DNA of 64,000 nucleotides from Desmodus rotundus. Taxonomy: Eukaryota > Chordata > Mammalia > Chiroptera > Phyllostomidae. Within the stretch, counting starts at the first letter, position 1; each line of letters opens with the position of its first letter. The notes beneath the pieces are model-generated. The model was given only the letters and a program-made list of their open reading frames with translations. It was not told the origin of the DNA and ran no database searches. The translations under genes were made by a program, and so were the position numbers. The DNA lies in assembly GCF_022682495.2 (NCBI RefSeq), contig NW_026527588.1:401987-465986 (forward strand). Direction: 5' to 3'. Shown here piece by piece: positions 1 to 12,000 of the stretch.

Positions 1-330
1 TCCTAGGAAACCGCTTATCTCAGGAGGCCATTGTGCTCAGAACCCGCACCACAAGATTCTAGATCCTGACACACCGCATTCTAGAATGCAGTATCCAAGG
101 CAACCGTATCATTGGAAACCGTATCCTAGGAAACGGCTTACTCTGGAGGCCATTGTGCTCAGAACCCGCACCACAAGATTCCAGATCCTGACACACCGTA
201 TTCTAGAATGCAGTATTCAAGGCAACCGTATCCTTGGAAACCGTATCCTAGGAAACCGCTTATCTCAGGAGGCCATTGTGCTCAGAACCCGCACCACAAG
301 ATTCTAGATCCTGACACACCGCATTCTAGA

Positions 331-453
331 ATGCAGTATCCAAGGCAACCGTATCCTTGGAAACCGTATCCTAGGAAACCGCTTATCTCAGGAGGCCATT
401 GTGCTCTGAACGCGAACCACAATATTCTAGATCCTGACACACCGCATTCTAGA
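331..453 (+). repeat. GAACGCGAACC monomer subtype
   Basis: This subtype has GCTCTGAACGCGAACCACAATATT in place of the usual GCTCAGAACCC-GCACCACAAGATT stretch, a cluster of changes inherited together. Copies include those starting near 6839, 10765, 14447, 20830, 30532, 33111, 35816, 38642, 39993, 42204, 48469, 50680, 53873, 53996, 56576 and 59156. A partial form with CAGAACGCGAACC is found in other monomers such as 9180. The cluster is a good landmark for higher-order periods. Confidence 0.9.
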
Positions 454-699
454 ATGCAGTATCCAAGGCAACCGTATCCTTGGAAACCGTATCCTAGGAA
501 ACCGCTTATCTCAGGAGGCCATTGTGCTCAGAACCCGCACCACAAGATTCTAGATCCTGACACACCGCATTCTAGAATGCAGTTACCAAGGCAACCGTAT
601 CCTTCGAAACCGTATCATAGGAAACCGCTTATCTCAGCAGGCCATTGTGCTCAGAACCCGCACCACAAGGTTCTAGACCCTGACACACCGCATTCTAGA

Positions 700-821
700 A
701 TGCAGTATCCAACGCAACCGTATCCTTGGAAACCGTATCCTAGGAAACGGCTTACTCTGGAGGCCATTGTGCTCAGAACCCGCACCACAAGGTTCTAGAT
801 CCTGACACACCGCATTCTAGA
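700..821 (+). repeat. 122-bp monomer subtype (ACGGCTTACTCTGGAGG)
   Basis: This subtype replaces ACCGCTTATCTCAGGAGG with ACGGCTTACTCTGGAGG, one base shorter, giving a 122-bp monomer. It recurs many times, for example before 8802, 12851, 21812, 26846, 42695, 51171 and 59647, usually preceded by a CCAACGCAACC change and a CACAAGG change. It is therefore a stable subtype spread by block duplication. The one-base shift breaks the monomer-long open frame. CTCTGG is also the usual form in the diverged right flank, so this subtype may keep an older state at that site. Confidence 0.9.
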
Positions 822-3800
822 ATGCAGTATCCAAGGCAACCGTATCCTTGGAAACCGTATCCTAGGAAACCGCTTATCTCAGGAGGCCATTGTGCTCAGA
901 ACCCGCACCACCAGATTCTAGACCCTGACACACCGCATTCTAGAATGCAGTATCCAACGCAACCGTATCCTTGGAAACGGTATCCTAGGAAACCGCTTAT
1001 CTCAGGAGGCCGTTGTGCTCAGAATCCGCAACACAAGATTCTAGATCCTGACAAACCGCATTCTAGAATGCAGTAACCAAGGCAACCGTATCCTTGGAAA
1101 CCGTATCATAGGAAACGGATTACTCTGGAAGCCATTGTGCTCAGAACCCGCACCACAAGATTCCAGATCCTGACACACCTTTTCTAGAATGCAGTATCCA
1201 AGGCAACCGTATCCTTGGAAACCTTATCCTAAGAAACCGCTTATCTCAGGAGGCCATTGTGCTCAGAACCCGCACCACAAGTGTCTAGATCCTGACACAC
1301 CGCATTCTAGAATGCAGTAACCAAGGCAACCGTATCCTTGGAAACCGTATCCTAGGAAACCGCTTATCTCAGGAGGCCATTGTGCTCAGAACCCGCACCA
1401 CAATATTCTAGATCCTGACACACCGCATTCTAGAATGCAGTAACCAAGGCAACCATATCCTTGGAAACCGTATCCTAGGAATCCGCTTATCTCAGGAGGT
1501 CATTGTGCTCAGAACCCGCACCACAAGATTCTAGATCCTGACACACCGCATTCTACAATGCAGTATCCAAGGCAACCGTATCCTTGGAAACCTTATCCTA
1601 GGAAACCGCTTATCTCAGGAGACCATTGTGCTCAGAACCCGCACCACAAGATTCTAGATCCTGACACACCGCATTCTAGAATGCAGTATCCAAGGCAACA
1701 GTATCCTTGGAAACCGTATCCTAGGGAACCGCTTATCTCTGGAGGCCATTGTGCTCAGAACGCGAACCACAAGATTCTAGATCCTGACACACCGCATTCT
1801 AGAATGCAGTAACCAAGGCAACCGTATCCTTGGAAACCGTATCCTAGGAAACCGCTTATCTCAGGAGGCCATTGTGCTCAGAACCCGCACCACAAGATTC
1901 TAGACCCTGACACACCGCATTCTAGAATGCAGTATCCAAGGCAACCGTATCCTTGGAAACCGTATCCTAGGAAACGGCTTACTCTGGAGGCCATTGTGCT
2001 CAGAACCCGCACCACAAGATTCTAGATCCTGACACACCGCATTCTAGAATGCAGTAACCAAGGCAACCGTATCCTTGGAAACCGTATCCTAGGAAACCGC
2101 TTATCTCAGGAGGCCATTGTGCTCAGAACCCGCACCACAAGATTCTAGACCCTGACACACCGCATTCTAGAATGCAGTATCCAAGGCAACCGTATCCTTG
2201 GAAACCGTATCCTAGGAAACCGCTTATCTCAGGAGGCCATTGTGCTCAGAACCCGCACCACAAGATTCTAGATCCTGACACACCGCATTCTAGAATGCAG
2301 TATCCAAGGCAACCGTATCATTGGAAACCGTATCCTAGGAAACCGCTTATCTCAGGAGGCCATTGTGCTCAGAACCCGCACCACAAGATTCCAGATCCTG
2401 ACACACCGTATTCTAGAATGCAGTATTCAAGGCAACCGTATCCTTGGAAACCTTATCCTAGGAAACCGCTTATCTCAGGAGGCCGTTGTGCTCAGAACCC
2501 GCACCACAAGATTCTAGATCCTGACACACCGCATTATAGAATGCAGTAACCAAGGCAACCGTATCCTTGGAAACCGTATCCTAGGAAACCCCTTATCTCA
2601 GGAGGCTATTGTGCTCAGAACCCGCACCACAAGATTCTAGATCCTGACACACCGCATTCTAGAATGCAGTAACCAAGGCAACCGTATCCTTGGAAACCGT
2701 ATCCTAGGAAACCGCTCTTCTCAGGAGGCCATTGTGCTCAGAACCCGCACCACAAGATTCTAGATCCTGACACACGGCATTCTAGAATGCAGTAACCAAG
2801 GCAACCGTATCCTGGGAAACCGTATCGTAGGAAACCGCTTATCTCAGGAGGCCGTTGTGCTCAGAACCCGCACCACAAGATTCTAGATCCTGACACACCG
2901 CATTCTAGAATGCAGTAACCAAGGCAACCGTATCCTTGGAAACCGTATCCTAGGAAACGGCTTACTCTGGAGGCCATTGTGCTCAGAACCCGCACCACAA
3001 GATTCTAGATCCTGACACACCGCATTCTAGAATGCAGTATCCAAGGCAACCGTATCCTTGGAAACCGTATCCTAGGAAACCGCTTATCTCAGGAGGCCAT
3101 TGTGCTCAGAACCCGCACCACAAGTTTCTAGACCCTGACACACCGCATTCTAGAATGCAGTATCCAACGCAACCGTATCCTTGGAAACGGTATCGTAGGA
3201 AACCGCTTATCTCAGGAGGCCGTAGTGCTCAGAACCCGCACCACGAGATTCTAGATCCTGACACACCGCATTCTAGAATGCAGTAACCAAGGCAACCGTA
3301 TCCTTGGAAACCGTATCCTAGAAAACCGCTTATCTCAGGAGGCTATTGTGCTCAGAACCCGCACCACCAGATTCTAGATCCTGACACACCGCATTCTAGA
3401 ATGCAGTAACCAAGGTAACCATATCCTTGGAAACCGTATCCTAGGAAACGTCTTACTCTGGAGGCCATTGTGCTCAGAACCCGCACCACAAGATTCTAGA
3501 TCCTGACACACCGCATTCTAGAATGCAGTATCCAAGGCAACCATATCCTTGGAAACCGTATCCTAGGAAACCGCTTATATCAGGAGGCCATCGTGCTCAG
3601 AACCCGCACCACAAGATTCTAGATCCTGACACACCGCATTCTAGAATGCAGTAACCAAGGCAACCGTATCCTTGGAAACCGTATATTAGGAAACCGCTTA
3701 TCTCAGGAGGCCATTGTGCTCAGAACCCGCACCACAAGATTCTAGATCCTGACACACCGCATTCTAGAATGCAGTAACCAAGGCAACCGTATCCTTGGAA

Positions 3801-4146
3801 ACCGTATCCTAGGAAACCGCTCTTCTCAGGAGGCCATTGTGCTCAGAACCCGCACCACAAGATTCTAGATCCTGACACACCGCATTCTAGAATGCAGTAA
3901 CCAAGGCAACCGTATCCTTGGAAACCGTATCCTAGGAAACCGCTTATCTCAGGAGGCCGTTGTGCTCAGAACCCGCACCACAAGATTCTAGATCCTTACA
4001 CACCGCATTCTAGAATGCAGTAACCAAGGCAACCGTATCCTTGGAAACCGTATCCTAGGAAACCGCTTATCTCAGGAGGCCATTGTGCTCAGAACCCGCA
4101 CCACAAGATTCTAGACCCTGACACACCTTATTCTAGAATGCAGTAT

Positions 4147-4191
4147 CCAAGGCAACCGTATCCTTGGAAACCGTATCCTAGGAAACCGCTT
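4147..4191 (+). repeat. Triple 15-bp subrepeat inside the monomer
   Basis: Three consecutive 15-mers: CCAAGGCAACCGTAT, CCTTGGAAACCGTAT and CCTAGGAAACCGCTT. Each has the form CCWWGG-MAACCG-YWT. This suggests that about a third of the monomer arose by amplification of a 15-bp element. The first and second also form an inverted repeat (TCCAAGG and CCTTGGA, 9-nt spacer), and the third contains the 8-bp palindrome TCCTAGGA across its left edge. The block recurs in essentially every monomer; this is the reference copy. Confidence 0.9.
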
Positions 4192-4230
4192 ATCTCAGGA
4201 GGCCATTGTGCTCAGAACCCGCACCACAAG

Positions 4231-4260
4231 ATTCTAGATCCTGACACACCGCATTCTAGA
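4231..4260 (+). repeat. ATTCTAGA direct pair, 22 bp apart
   Basis: ATTCTAGA occurs at 4231-4238 and 4253-4260, giving two XbaI sites per monomer spaced 22 bp. It could be a remnant of an older short-period repeat or chance. In several copies the left box loses one T (see 30379, 32958, 38489, 39840 and about 48316) and becomes the 10-bp palindrome GATCTAGATC. Confidence 0.85.
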
Positions 4261-4264
4261 ATGC
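4251..4264. repeat. Perfect 14-bp palindrome at the monomer junction
   Basis: GCATTCTAGAATGC equals its own reverse complement and spans the last ten bases of one monomer and the first four of the next. It recurs at nearly every junction in the homogeneous array. Known variants break it (GCATTCTACAATGC, CATTGTAGAATGC, GTATTCTAGAATGC), and these serve as landmarks. In the diverged flank the usual form is ACATTCTAGAACGC, which is not a full palindrome. Confidence 0.93.
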
Positions 4265-5619
4265 AGTATCCAAGGCAACCGTATACTTGGAAACCGTATC
4301 CTAGGAAACCGCTTATCTCAGGAGGCCATTGTGCTCTGAACGCGAACCACAATATTCTAGATCCTGACACACCGCATCTAGAATGCAGTATCCAAGGCAA
4401 CCGTATCCTTGGAAACCGTATCCTAGGAAACCGCTTATCTCAGGAGGCCATTGTGCTCAGAACCCGCACCACAAGATTCTAGATCCTGACACACCGCATT
4501 CTAGAATGCAGTTACCAAGGCAACCGTATCCTTGGAAACCGTATCATAGGAAACCGCTTATCTCAGGAGGCCATTGTGCTCAGAACCCGCACCACAAGGT
4601 TCTAGATCCTGACACACCGCATTCTAGAATGCAGTATCCAAGGCAACCGTATCCTTGGAAACCGTATCCTAGGAAACCGCTTATCTCAGGAGGCCATTGT
4701 GCTCAGAACCCGCACCACAAGATTCTAGACCCTGACACACCGCATTCTAGAATGCAGTATCCAACGCAACCGTATCCTTGGAAACGGTATCCTAGGAAAC
4801 CGCTTATCTCAGGAGGCCGTTGTGCTCAGAACCCGCAACACAAGATTCTAGATCCTGACAAACCGCATTCTAGAATGCAGTAACCAAGGCAACCGTATCC
4901 TTGGAAACCGTATCATAGGAAACGGATTACTCTGGAGGCCATTGTGCTCAGAACCCGCACCACAGGATTCCAGATCCTGACACACCGTATTCTAGAATGC
5001 AGTATCCAAGGCAACCGTATCCTTGGAAACCTTATCCTAGGAAACCGCTTATCTCAGGAGGCCATTGTGCTCAGAACCCGCACCACAAGATTCTAGATCC
5101 TGACACACCGCATTCTAGAATGCAGTAACCAAGGCAAACATATCCTTGGAAACCGTATCCTAGGAAACCGCTTATCTCAGGAGGCCATTGTGCTCAGAAC
5201 CCGCACCACAATATTCTAGATCCTGACACACCGCATTCTAGAATGCAGTAACCAAGGCAACCGTATCCTTGGAAACCGTATCCTAGGAATCCGCTTATCT
5301 CAGGAGGCCATTGTGCTCAGAACCCGCACCACAAGATTCTAGATCCTGACACACCGCATTCTACAATGCAGTATCCAAGGCAACCGTATCCTTGGAAACC
5401 TTATCCTAGGAAACCGCTTATCTCAGGACGCCATTGTGCTCAGAACCCGCACCACAAGATTCTAGATCCTGACACACCGCATTCTAGAATGCAGTATCCA
5501 AGGCAACAGTATCCTTGGAAACCGTATCCTAGGAAACCGCTTATCTCTGGAGGCCATTGTGCTCAGAACGCGAACCACAAGATTCTAGATCCTGACACAC
5601 CGCATTCTAGAATGCAGTA

Positions 5620-6400
5620 TCCAAGGCAACCGTATCCTTGGAAACCGTATCCTAGGAAACCGCTTATCTCAGGAGGCCATTGTGCTCAGAACGCGAGCCA
5701 CAATATTCTAGATCCTGACACACCGCATTCTAGAATGCAGTATCCAAGGCAACCGTATCCTTGGAAACCGTATCCTAGGAAACCGCTTATCTCAGGAGGC
5801 CATTGTGCTCAGAACCCGCACCACAAGATTCTAGATCCTGACACACCGCATTCTAGAATGCAGTAACCAAGGCAACCGTATCCTTGGAAACCGTATCCTA
5901 GGAAACCGCTTATCTCAGGAGGCCATTGTGCTCAGAACCCGCACCAAAAGATTCTAGATCCTGACACACCGCATTCTAGAATGCAGTAACCAAGGCAACC
6001 GTATCCTTGGAAACCGTATTCTAGGAAACCGCTTATCTCAGGAGGCCATTGTGCTCAGAACCCGCACCACAAGATTCTAGATCCTGACACACCGCATTCT
6101 AGAATGCAGTAACCAAGGCAACCGTATCCTTGGAAACCTTATCCTAGGAAACCGCTTACTCAGGAGGCGGTTGTGCTCAGAACACGCACCACAAGATTCT
6201 AGATCCTGACAAACCGCATTCTAGAATGCAGTAACCAAGGCAACCGTATCCTTGGAAACCGTATCCTAGGAAACGGATTACTCTGGAGGCCATTGTGCTC
6301 AGAACCCGCACCACAGGATTCCAGATCCTGACACACCGTATTCTAGAATGCAGTATCCAAGGCAACCGTATCCTTGGAAACCTTATCCTAGGAAACTGCT
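5620..6400 (+). repeat. Segment matching 9,178-9,958
   Basis: The offset is 3,558 bp. Shared rare marks in order are CAGAACGCG(A/G)(A/G)CCACAATATT, GCACCAAAAGATT, CGTATTCTAGG and the short GCTTACTCAGGAGGCGG with CAGAACACGC. The same run recurs near 16.1-16.8 and 19.3-20.0 kb as part of the larger 7-kb units. Confidence 0.8.
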
Positions 6401-6699
6401 TATCTCAGGAGGCCATTGTGCTCAGAACCCGCACCACAAGATTCTAGATCCTGACACACCGCATTCTAGAATGCAGTAACCAAGGCAACCATATTCTTGG
6501 AAACCGTATCCTAGGAAACCGCTAATCTCAGGAGGCCATTGTGTTCAGAACCCGCACCACAATATTCTAGATCCTGACACACCGCATTCTAGAATGCAGT
6601 AACCAAGGCAACCATATCCTTGGAAACCGTATCCTAGGAAACGGATTACTCTGGAGGCCATTGTGCTCAGAACCCGCACCACAGGATTCCAGATCCTGA

Positions 6700-9095
6700 C
6701 ACACCGTATTCTAGAATGCAGTATCCAAGGCAACCGTATCATTGGAAACCGTATCCTAGGAAACCGCTTATCTCAGGAGGCCATTGTGCTCAGAACCCGC
6801 ACCACAAGATTCTAGATCCTGACACACCGCATTCTAGAATGCAGTATCCAAGGCAACCGTATCCTTGGAAACCGTATCCTAGGAAACCGCTTATCTCAGG
6901 AGGCCATTGTGCTCTGAACGCGAACCACAATATTCTAGATCCTGACACACCGCATTCTAGAATGCAGTATCCAAGGCAACCGTATCCTTGGAAACCGTAT
7001 CCTAGGAAACCGCTCTTCTCAGGAGGCCATTGTGCTCAGAACCCGCACCACAAGATTCTAGATCCTGACACAACGCATTCTAGAATGCAGTTACCAAGGC
7101 AACCGTATCCTTGGAAACCGTATCATAGGAAACCGCTTATCTCAGGAGGCCATTGTGCTCAGAACCCGCACCACAAGGTTCTAGACCCTGACACACCGCA
7201 TTCTAGAATGCAGTATCCAACGCAACCGTATCCTTGGAAACCGTATCCTAGGAAACCGCTTATCTCAGGAGGCCATTGTGCTCTGAATGCGAACCACAAT
7301 ATTCTAGATCCTGACACACCGCATTCTAGAATGCAGTATCCAAGGCAACCGTATCCTTGGAAACCGTATCCTAGGAAACCGCTTATCTCAGGAAGCCATT
7401 GTGCTCAGAACCCGCACCACAAGGTTCTAGACCCTGACACACCGCATTCTAGAATGCAGTATCCAACGCAACCGTATCCTTGGAAACCGTATCCTAGGAA
7501 ACGGCTTACTCTGGAGGCCATTGTGCTCAGAACCCGCACCACAAGGTTCTAGATCCTGACACACCGCATTCTAGAATGCAGTATCCAAGGCAACCGTATC
7601 CTTGGAAACCGTATCCTAGGAAACCGCTTATCTCAGGAGGCCATTGTGCTCAGAACCCGCACCACAAGGTTCTAGACCCTGACACACCGCATTCTAGAAT
7701 GCAGTATCCAACGCAACCGTATCCTTGGAAACCGTATCCTAGGAAACGGCTTACTCTGGAGGCCATTGTGCTCAGAACCCGCACCACAAGATTCTAGACC
7801 CTGACACACCGCATTCTAGAATGCAGTATCCAAGGCAACCGTATCCTTGGAAACGGTATCCTAGGAAACCGCTTATCTCAGGAGGCCGTTGTGCTCAGAA
7901 CCCGCACCACAAGATTCTAGATCCTGACACACCGCATTCTAGAATGCAGTATCCAAGGCAACCGTATCCTTGGAAACCGTATCCTAGGAAACCGCTTATC
8001 TCAGGAGGCCATTGTGCTCAGAACCCCCACCACAAGATTCTAGATCCTGACACACCGCATTCTAGAATGCAGTATCCAAGGCAACCGTATCCTTGGAAAC
8101 CGTATCCTAGGAAACCGCTATTCTCAGGAGGCCGTTGTGCTCAGAACCCGCACCACAAGATTCTAGATCCTGAACACCGCATTCTAGAATGCAGTATCCA
8201 AGGCAAACGTATCCTTGGAAACCGTATCCTAGGAAACCGCTTATCTCAGGAGGCCATTGTGCTCAGAACCCCCACCACAAGATTATAGATCCTGACACAC
8301 CGCATTCTAGAATGCAGTATCCAAGGCAACCGTATCCTTGGAAACCGTATCCTAGGAAAACGCTTATCTCAGGAGGCCATTGTGCTCTGAACGCGAACCA
8401 CAATATTCTAGATCCTGACACACCGCATCTAGAATGCAGTATCCAAGGCAACCGTATCCTTGGAAACCGTATCCTAGGAAACCGCTTATCTCAGGAGGCC
8501 ATTGTGCTCAGAACCCGCACCACAAGATTCTAGATCCTGACACACCGCATTCTAGAATGCAGTTACCAAGGCAACCGTATCCTTGGAAACCGTATCATAG
8601 GAAACCGCTTATCTCAGGAGGCCATTGTGCTCAGAACCCGCACCACAAGGTTCTAGACCCTGACACACCGCATTCTAGAATGCAGTATCCAATGCAACCG
8701 TATCCTTGGAAACCGTATCCTAGGAAACGGCTTACTCTGGAGGCCATTGTGCTCAGAACCCGCACCACAAGGTTCTAGATCCTGACACACCGCATTCTAG
8801 AATGCAGTATCCAAGGCAACCGTATCCTTGGAAACCGTATCCTAGGAAACCGCTTATCTCAGGAGGCCATTGTGCTCAGAACCCGCACCACAAGATTCTA
8901 GACCCTGACACACCGCATTCTAGAATGCAGTATCCAACGCAACCGTATCCTTGGAAACGGTATCCTAGGAAACCGCTTATCTCAGGAGGCCGTTGTGCTC
9001 AGAACCCGCAACACAAGATTCTAGATCCTGACAAACCGCATTCTAGAATGCAGTAACCAAGGCAACCGTATCCTTGGAAACCGTATCATAGGAAA
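6700..9095 (+). repeat. ~2.4-kb block, copy 1 (partner 10,626-13,144)
   Basis: The order of subtypes matches the partner at an offset of 3,926 bp up to about 7,800 and 4,049 bp after that. The change is one 123-bp monomer present near 11,747-11,869 and absent here. Shared rare marks include CGTATCATTGG, GGAAGCCATT, a TCCTGAACACCGC deletion, CCCCCACCAC, GATTATAGATCC and GCATCTAGAATG. Boundaries are read by eye to within about 50 bp. Confidence 0.85.
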
Positions 9096-12000
9096 CCGCT
9101 TACTCAGGAGGCCATTGTGCTCAGAACCCGCACCAAAAGATTCTAGATCCTGACACACCGAATTCTAGAATGCAGTAACCAAGGCAACCGTATCCTTGGA
9201 AACCGTATCCTAGGAAACCGCTTATCTCAGGAGGCCATTGTGCTCAGAACGCGAACCACAATATTCTAGATCCTGACACACCGCATTCTAGAATGCAGTA
9301 TCCAAGGCAACCGTATCCTTGGAAACCGTATCCTAGGAAACCGCTTATCTCAGGAGGCCATTGTGCTCAGAACCCGCACCACAAGATTCTAGATCCTGAC
9401 ACACCGCATTCTAGAATGCAGTAACCAAGGCAACCGTATCCTTGGAAACCGTATCCTAGGAAACCGCTTATCTCAGGAGGCCATTGTGCTCAGAACCCGC
9501 ACCAAAAGATTCTAGATCCTGACACACCGCATTCTAGAATGCAGTAACCAAGGCAACCGTATCCTTGGAAACCGTATTCTAGGAAACCGCTTATCTCAGG
9601 AGGCCATTGTGCTCAGAACCCGCACCACAAGATTCTAGATCCTGACACACCGCATTCTAGAATGCAGTAACCAAGGCAACCGTATCCTTGGAAACCTTAT
9701 CCTAGGAAACCGCTTACTCAGGAGGCGGTTGTGCTCAGAACACGCACCACAAGATTCTAGATCCTGACAAACCGCATTCTAGAATGCAGTAACCAAGGCA
9801 ACCGTATCCTTGGAAACCGTATCCTAGGAAACGGATTACTCTGGAGGCCATTGTGCTCAGAACCCGCACCACAGGATTCCAGATCCTGACACACCGTATT
9901 CTAGAATGCAGTATCCAAGGCAACCGTATCCTTGGAAACCTTATCCTAGGAAACCGCTTATCTCAGGAGGCCATTGTGCTCAGAACCCGCACCACAAGAT
10001 TCTAGATCCTGACACACCGCATTCTAGAATGCAGTATCCAAGGCAACAGTATCCGTGGAAACCGTATCCTAGGAAACCGCTATCTCTGGAGGCCATTGTG
10101 CTCAGAACGCGAACCACAAGATTCTAGATCCTGACACACCGCATTCTAGAATGCAGTATCCAAGGCAACCGTATCCTTGGAAACCGTATCCTAGGAAACC
10201 GCTTATCTCAGGAGGCCATTGTGCTCAGAACCCGCACCACAAGATTCTAGATCCTGACACACCGCATTCTAGAATGCAGTAACCAAGGCAACCGTATCCT
10301 TGGAAAACGTATCATAGGAAACCGCTTATCTCAGGAGGCCATTGTGCTCAGAACCCGCACCACAAGATTCTAGACCCTGACACACCGCATTCTAGAAGGC
10401 AGTATCCAAGGCAACCGTATCCTTGGAAACCGTATCCTAGGAAACCGCTTATCTCAGGAGGCCATTGTGCTCAGAACCCGCACCACAAGATTCTAGATCC
10501 TGACACACCGCATTCTACAATGCAGTATCCAAGGCAACCGTATCCTTGGAAACCGTATCCTAGGAAACGGCTTACTCTGGAGGCCATTGTGCTCAGAACC
10601 CGCACCACAAGATTCCAGATCCTGACACACCGCATTCTAGAATGCAGTATCCAAGGCAACCGTATCATTGGAAACCGTATCCTAGGAAACCGCTTATCTC
10701 AGGAGGCCATTGTGCTCAGAACCCGCACCACAAGATTCTAGATCCTGACACACCGCATTGTAGAATGCAGTATCCAAGGCAACCGTATCCTTGGAAACCG
10801 TATCCTAGGAAACCGCTTATCTCAGGAGGCCATTGTGCTCTGAACGCGAACCACAATATTCTAGATCCTGACACACCGCATTCTAGAATGCAGTATCCAA
10901 GGAAACCGTATCCTTGGAAACCGTATCCTAGGAAACCGCTCTTCTCAGGAGGCCATTGTGCTCAGAACCCGCACCACAAGATTCTAGATCCTGACACACC
11001 GCATTCTAGAATGCAGTTACCAAGGCAACCGTATCCTTGGAAACCGTATCATAGGAAACCGCTTATCTCAGGAGGCCATTGTGCTCAGAACCCGCACCAC
11101 AAGGTTCTAGACCCTGACACACCGCATTCTAGAATGCAGTATCCAACGCAACCGTATCCTTGGAAACCGTATCCTAGGAAACCGCTTATCTCAGGAGGCC
11201 ATTGTGCTCTGAACGCGAACCACAATATTCTAGATCCTGACACACCGCATTCTAGAATGCAGTATCCAAGGCAACCGTATCCTTGGAAACTGTATCCTAG
11301 GAAACCGCTTATCTCAGGAAGCCATTGTGCTCAGAACCCGCACCACAAGGTTCTAGACCCTGACACACCGCATTCTAGAATGCAGTATCCAACGCAACCG
11401 TATCCTTGGAAACCGTATCCTAGGAAACGGCTTACTCTGGAGGCCATTGTGCTCAGAACCCGCACCACAAGGTTCTAGATCCTGACACACCGCATTCTAG
11501 AATGCAGTATCCAAGGCAACCGTATCCTTGGAAACCGTATCCTAGGAAACCGCTTATCTCAGGAGGCCATTGTGCTCAGAACCCGCACCACAAGGTTCTA
11601 GACCCTGACACACCGCATTCTAGAATGCAGTATCCAACGCAACCGTATCCTTGGAAACCGTATCCTAGGAAACGGCTTACTCTGGAGGCCATTGTGCTCA
11701 GAACCCGCACCACAAGGTTCTAGATCCTGACACACCGCATTCTAGAATGCAGTATCCAAGGCAACCGTATCCTTGGAAACCGTATCCTAGGAAACCGCTT
11801 ATCTCAGGAGGCCATTGTGCTCAGAACCCGCACCACAAGATTCTAGACCCTGACACACCACATTCTAGAATGCAGTATCCAAGGCAACCGTATCCTTGGA
11901 AACGGTATCCTAGGAAACCGCTTATCTCAGGAGGCCGTTGTGCTCAGAACCCGCACCACAAGATTCTAGATCCTGACACACCGCATTCTAGAATGCAGTA

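Larger units (their letters stand above)
230..1800 (+). repeat. Segment matching 44,928-46,499
   Basis: The monomer order and rare variants here match a block 44,698-44,699 bp to the right better than the adjacent sequence. Shared rare marks are CACCACCAGATTC, CAGAATCCGCAACAC, CACAAGTGTCTAG, GGAGGTCATTGTG and CATTCTACAATGC. The one-base change in offset is explained by a deletion near 1172 (CACCTTTTCTAG against CACCGTATTCTAG). The match fades at about 230 and about 1,800. The same marks recur again near 54.5 and 57 kb. Confidence 0.75.
4138..4260 (+). repeat. Reference monomer (exact consensus copy)
   Basis: This copy equals the majority sequence of the homogeneous array, starting at the ATGCAG just after the junction palindrome. 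Layout by monomer position: 1-9 ATGCAGTAT; 10-54 three 15-bp subrepeats; 55-93 a stretch including CAGGAGGCCATTGTGCTCAG; 94-101 and 116-123 two ATTCTAGA boxes. CpGs sit at five CCG triplets. The unit is 41 codons long with no stop in the ATG frame, which produces long spurious open frames. Predicted sites: AvrII (CCTAGG) once per monomer, XbaI (TCTAGA) twice, and StyI (CCWWGG) three times. Confidence 0.95.
1801..5619 (+). repeat. Shuffled satellite stretch, weak higher-order order
   Basis: Ordinary monomers, most with TAA after the junction CAG, and no long clean duplicate that I could follow. Shorter matches exist. Positions 2295-2510 resemble 86-300 (offset about 2,210, shared CGTATCATTGG and CAGTATTCAAGG). 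Positions 4138-4620 resemble 8189-8670 (offset 4,051), sharing the one-base deletion GCATCTAGAATG near 4376. No gene or foreign sequence. Confidence 0.6.

Noticed and set aside
4192..4230. RNA polymerase III box resemblance on the minus strand (GGTTCTGAGCA against the B-box GGTTCGANTCC)
   Set aside because: Only the GGTTC start agrees; no A box at suitable spacing and no T-run terminator follows.
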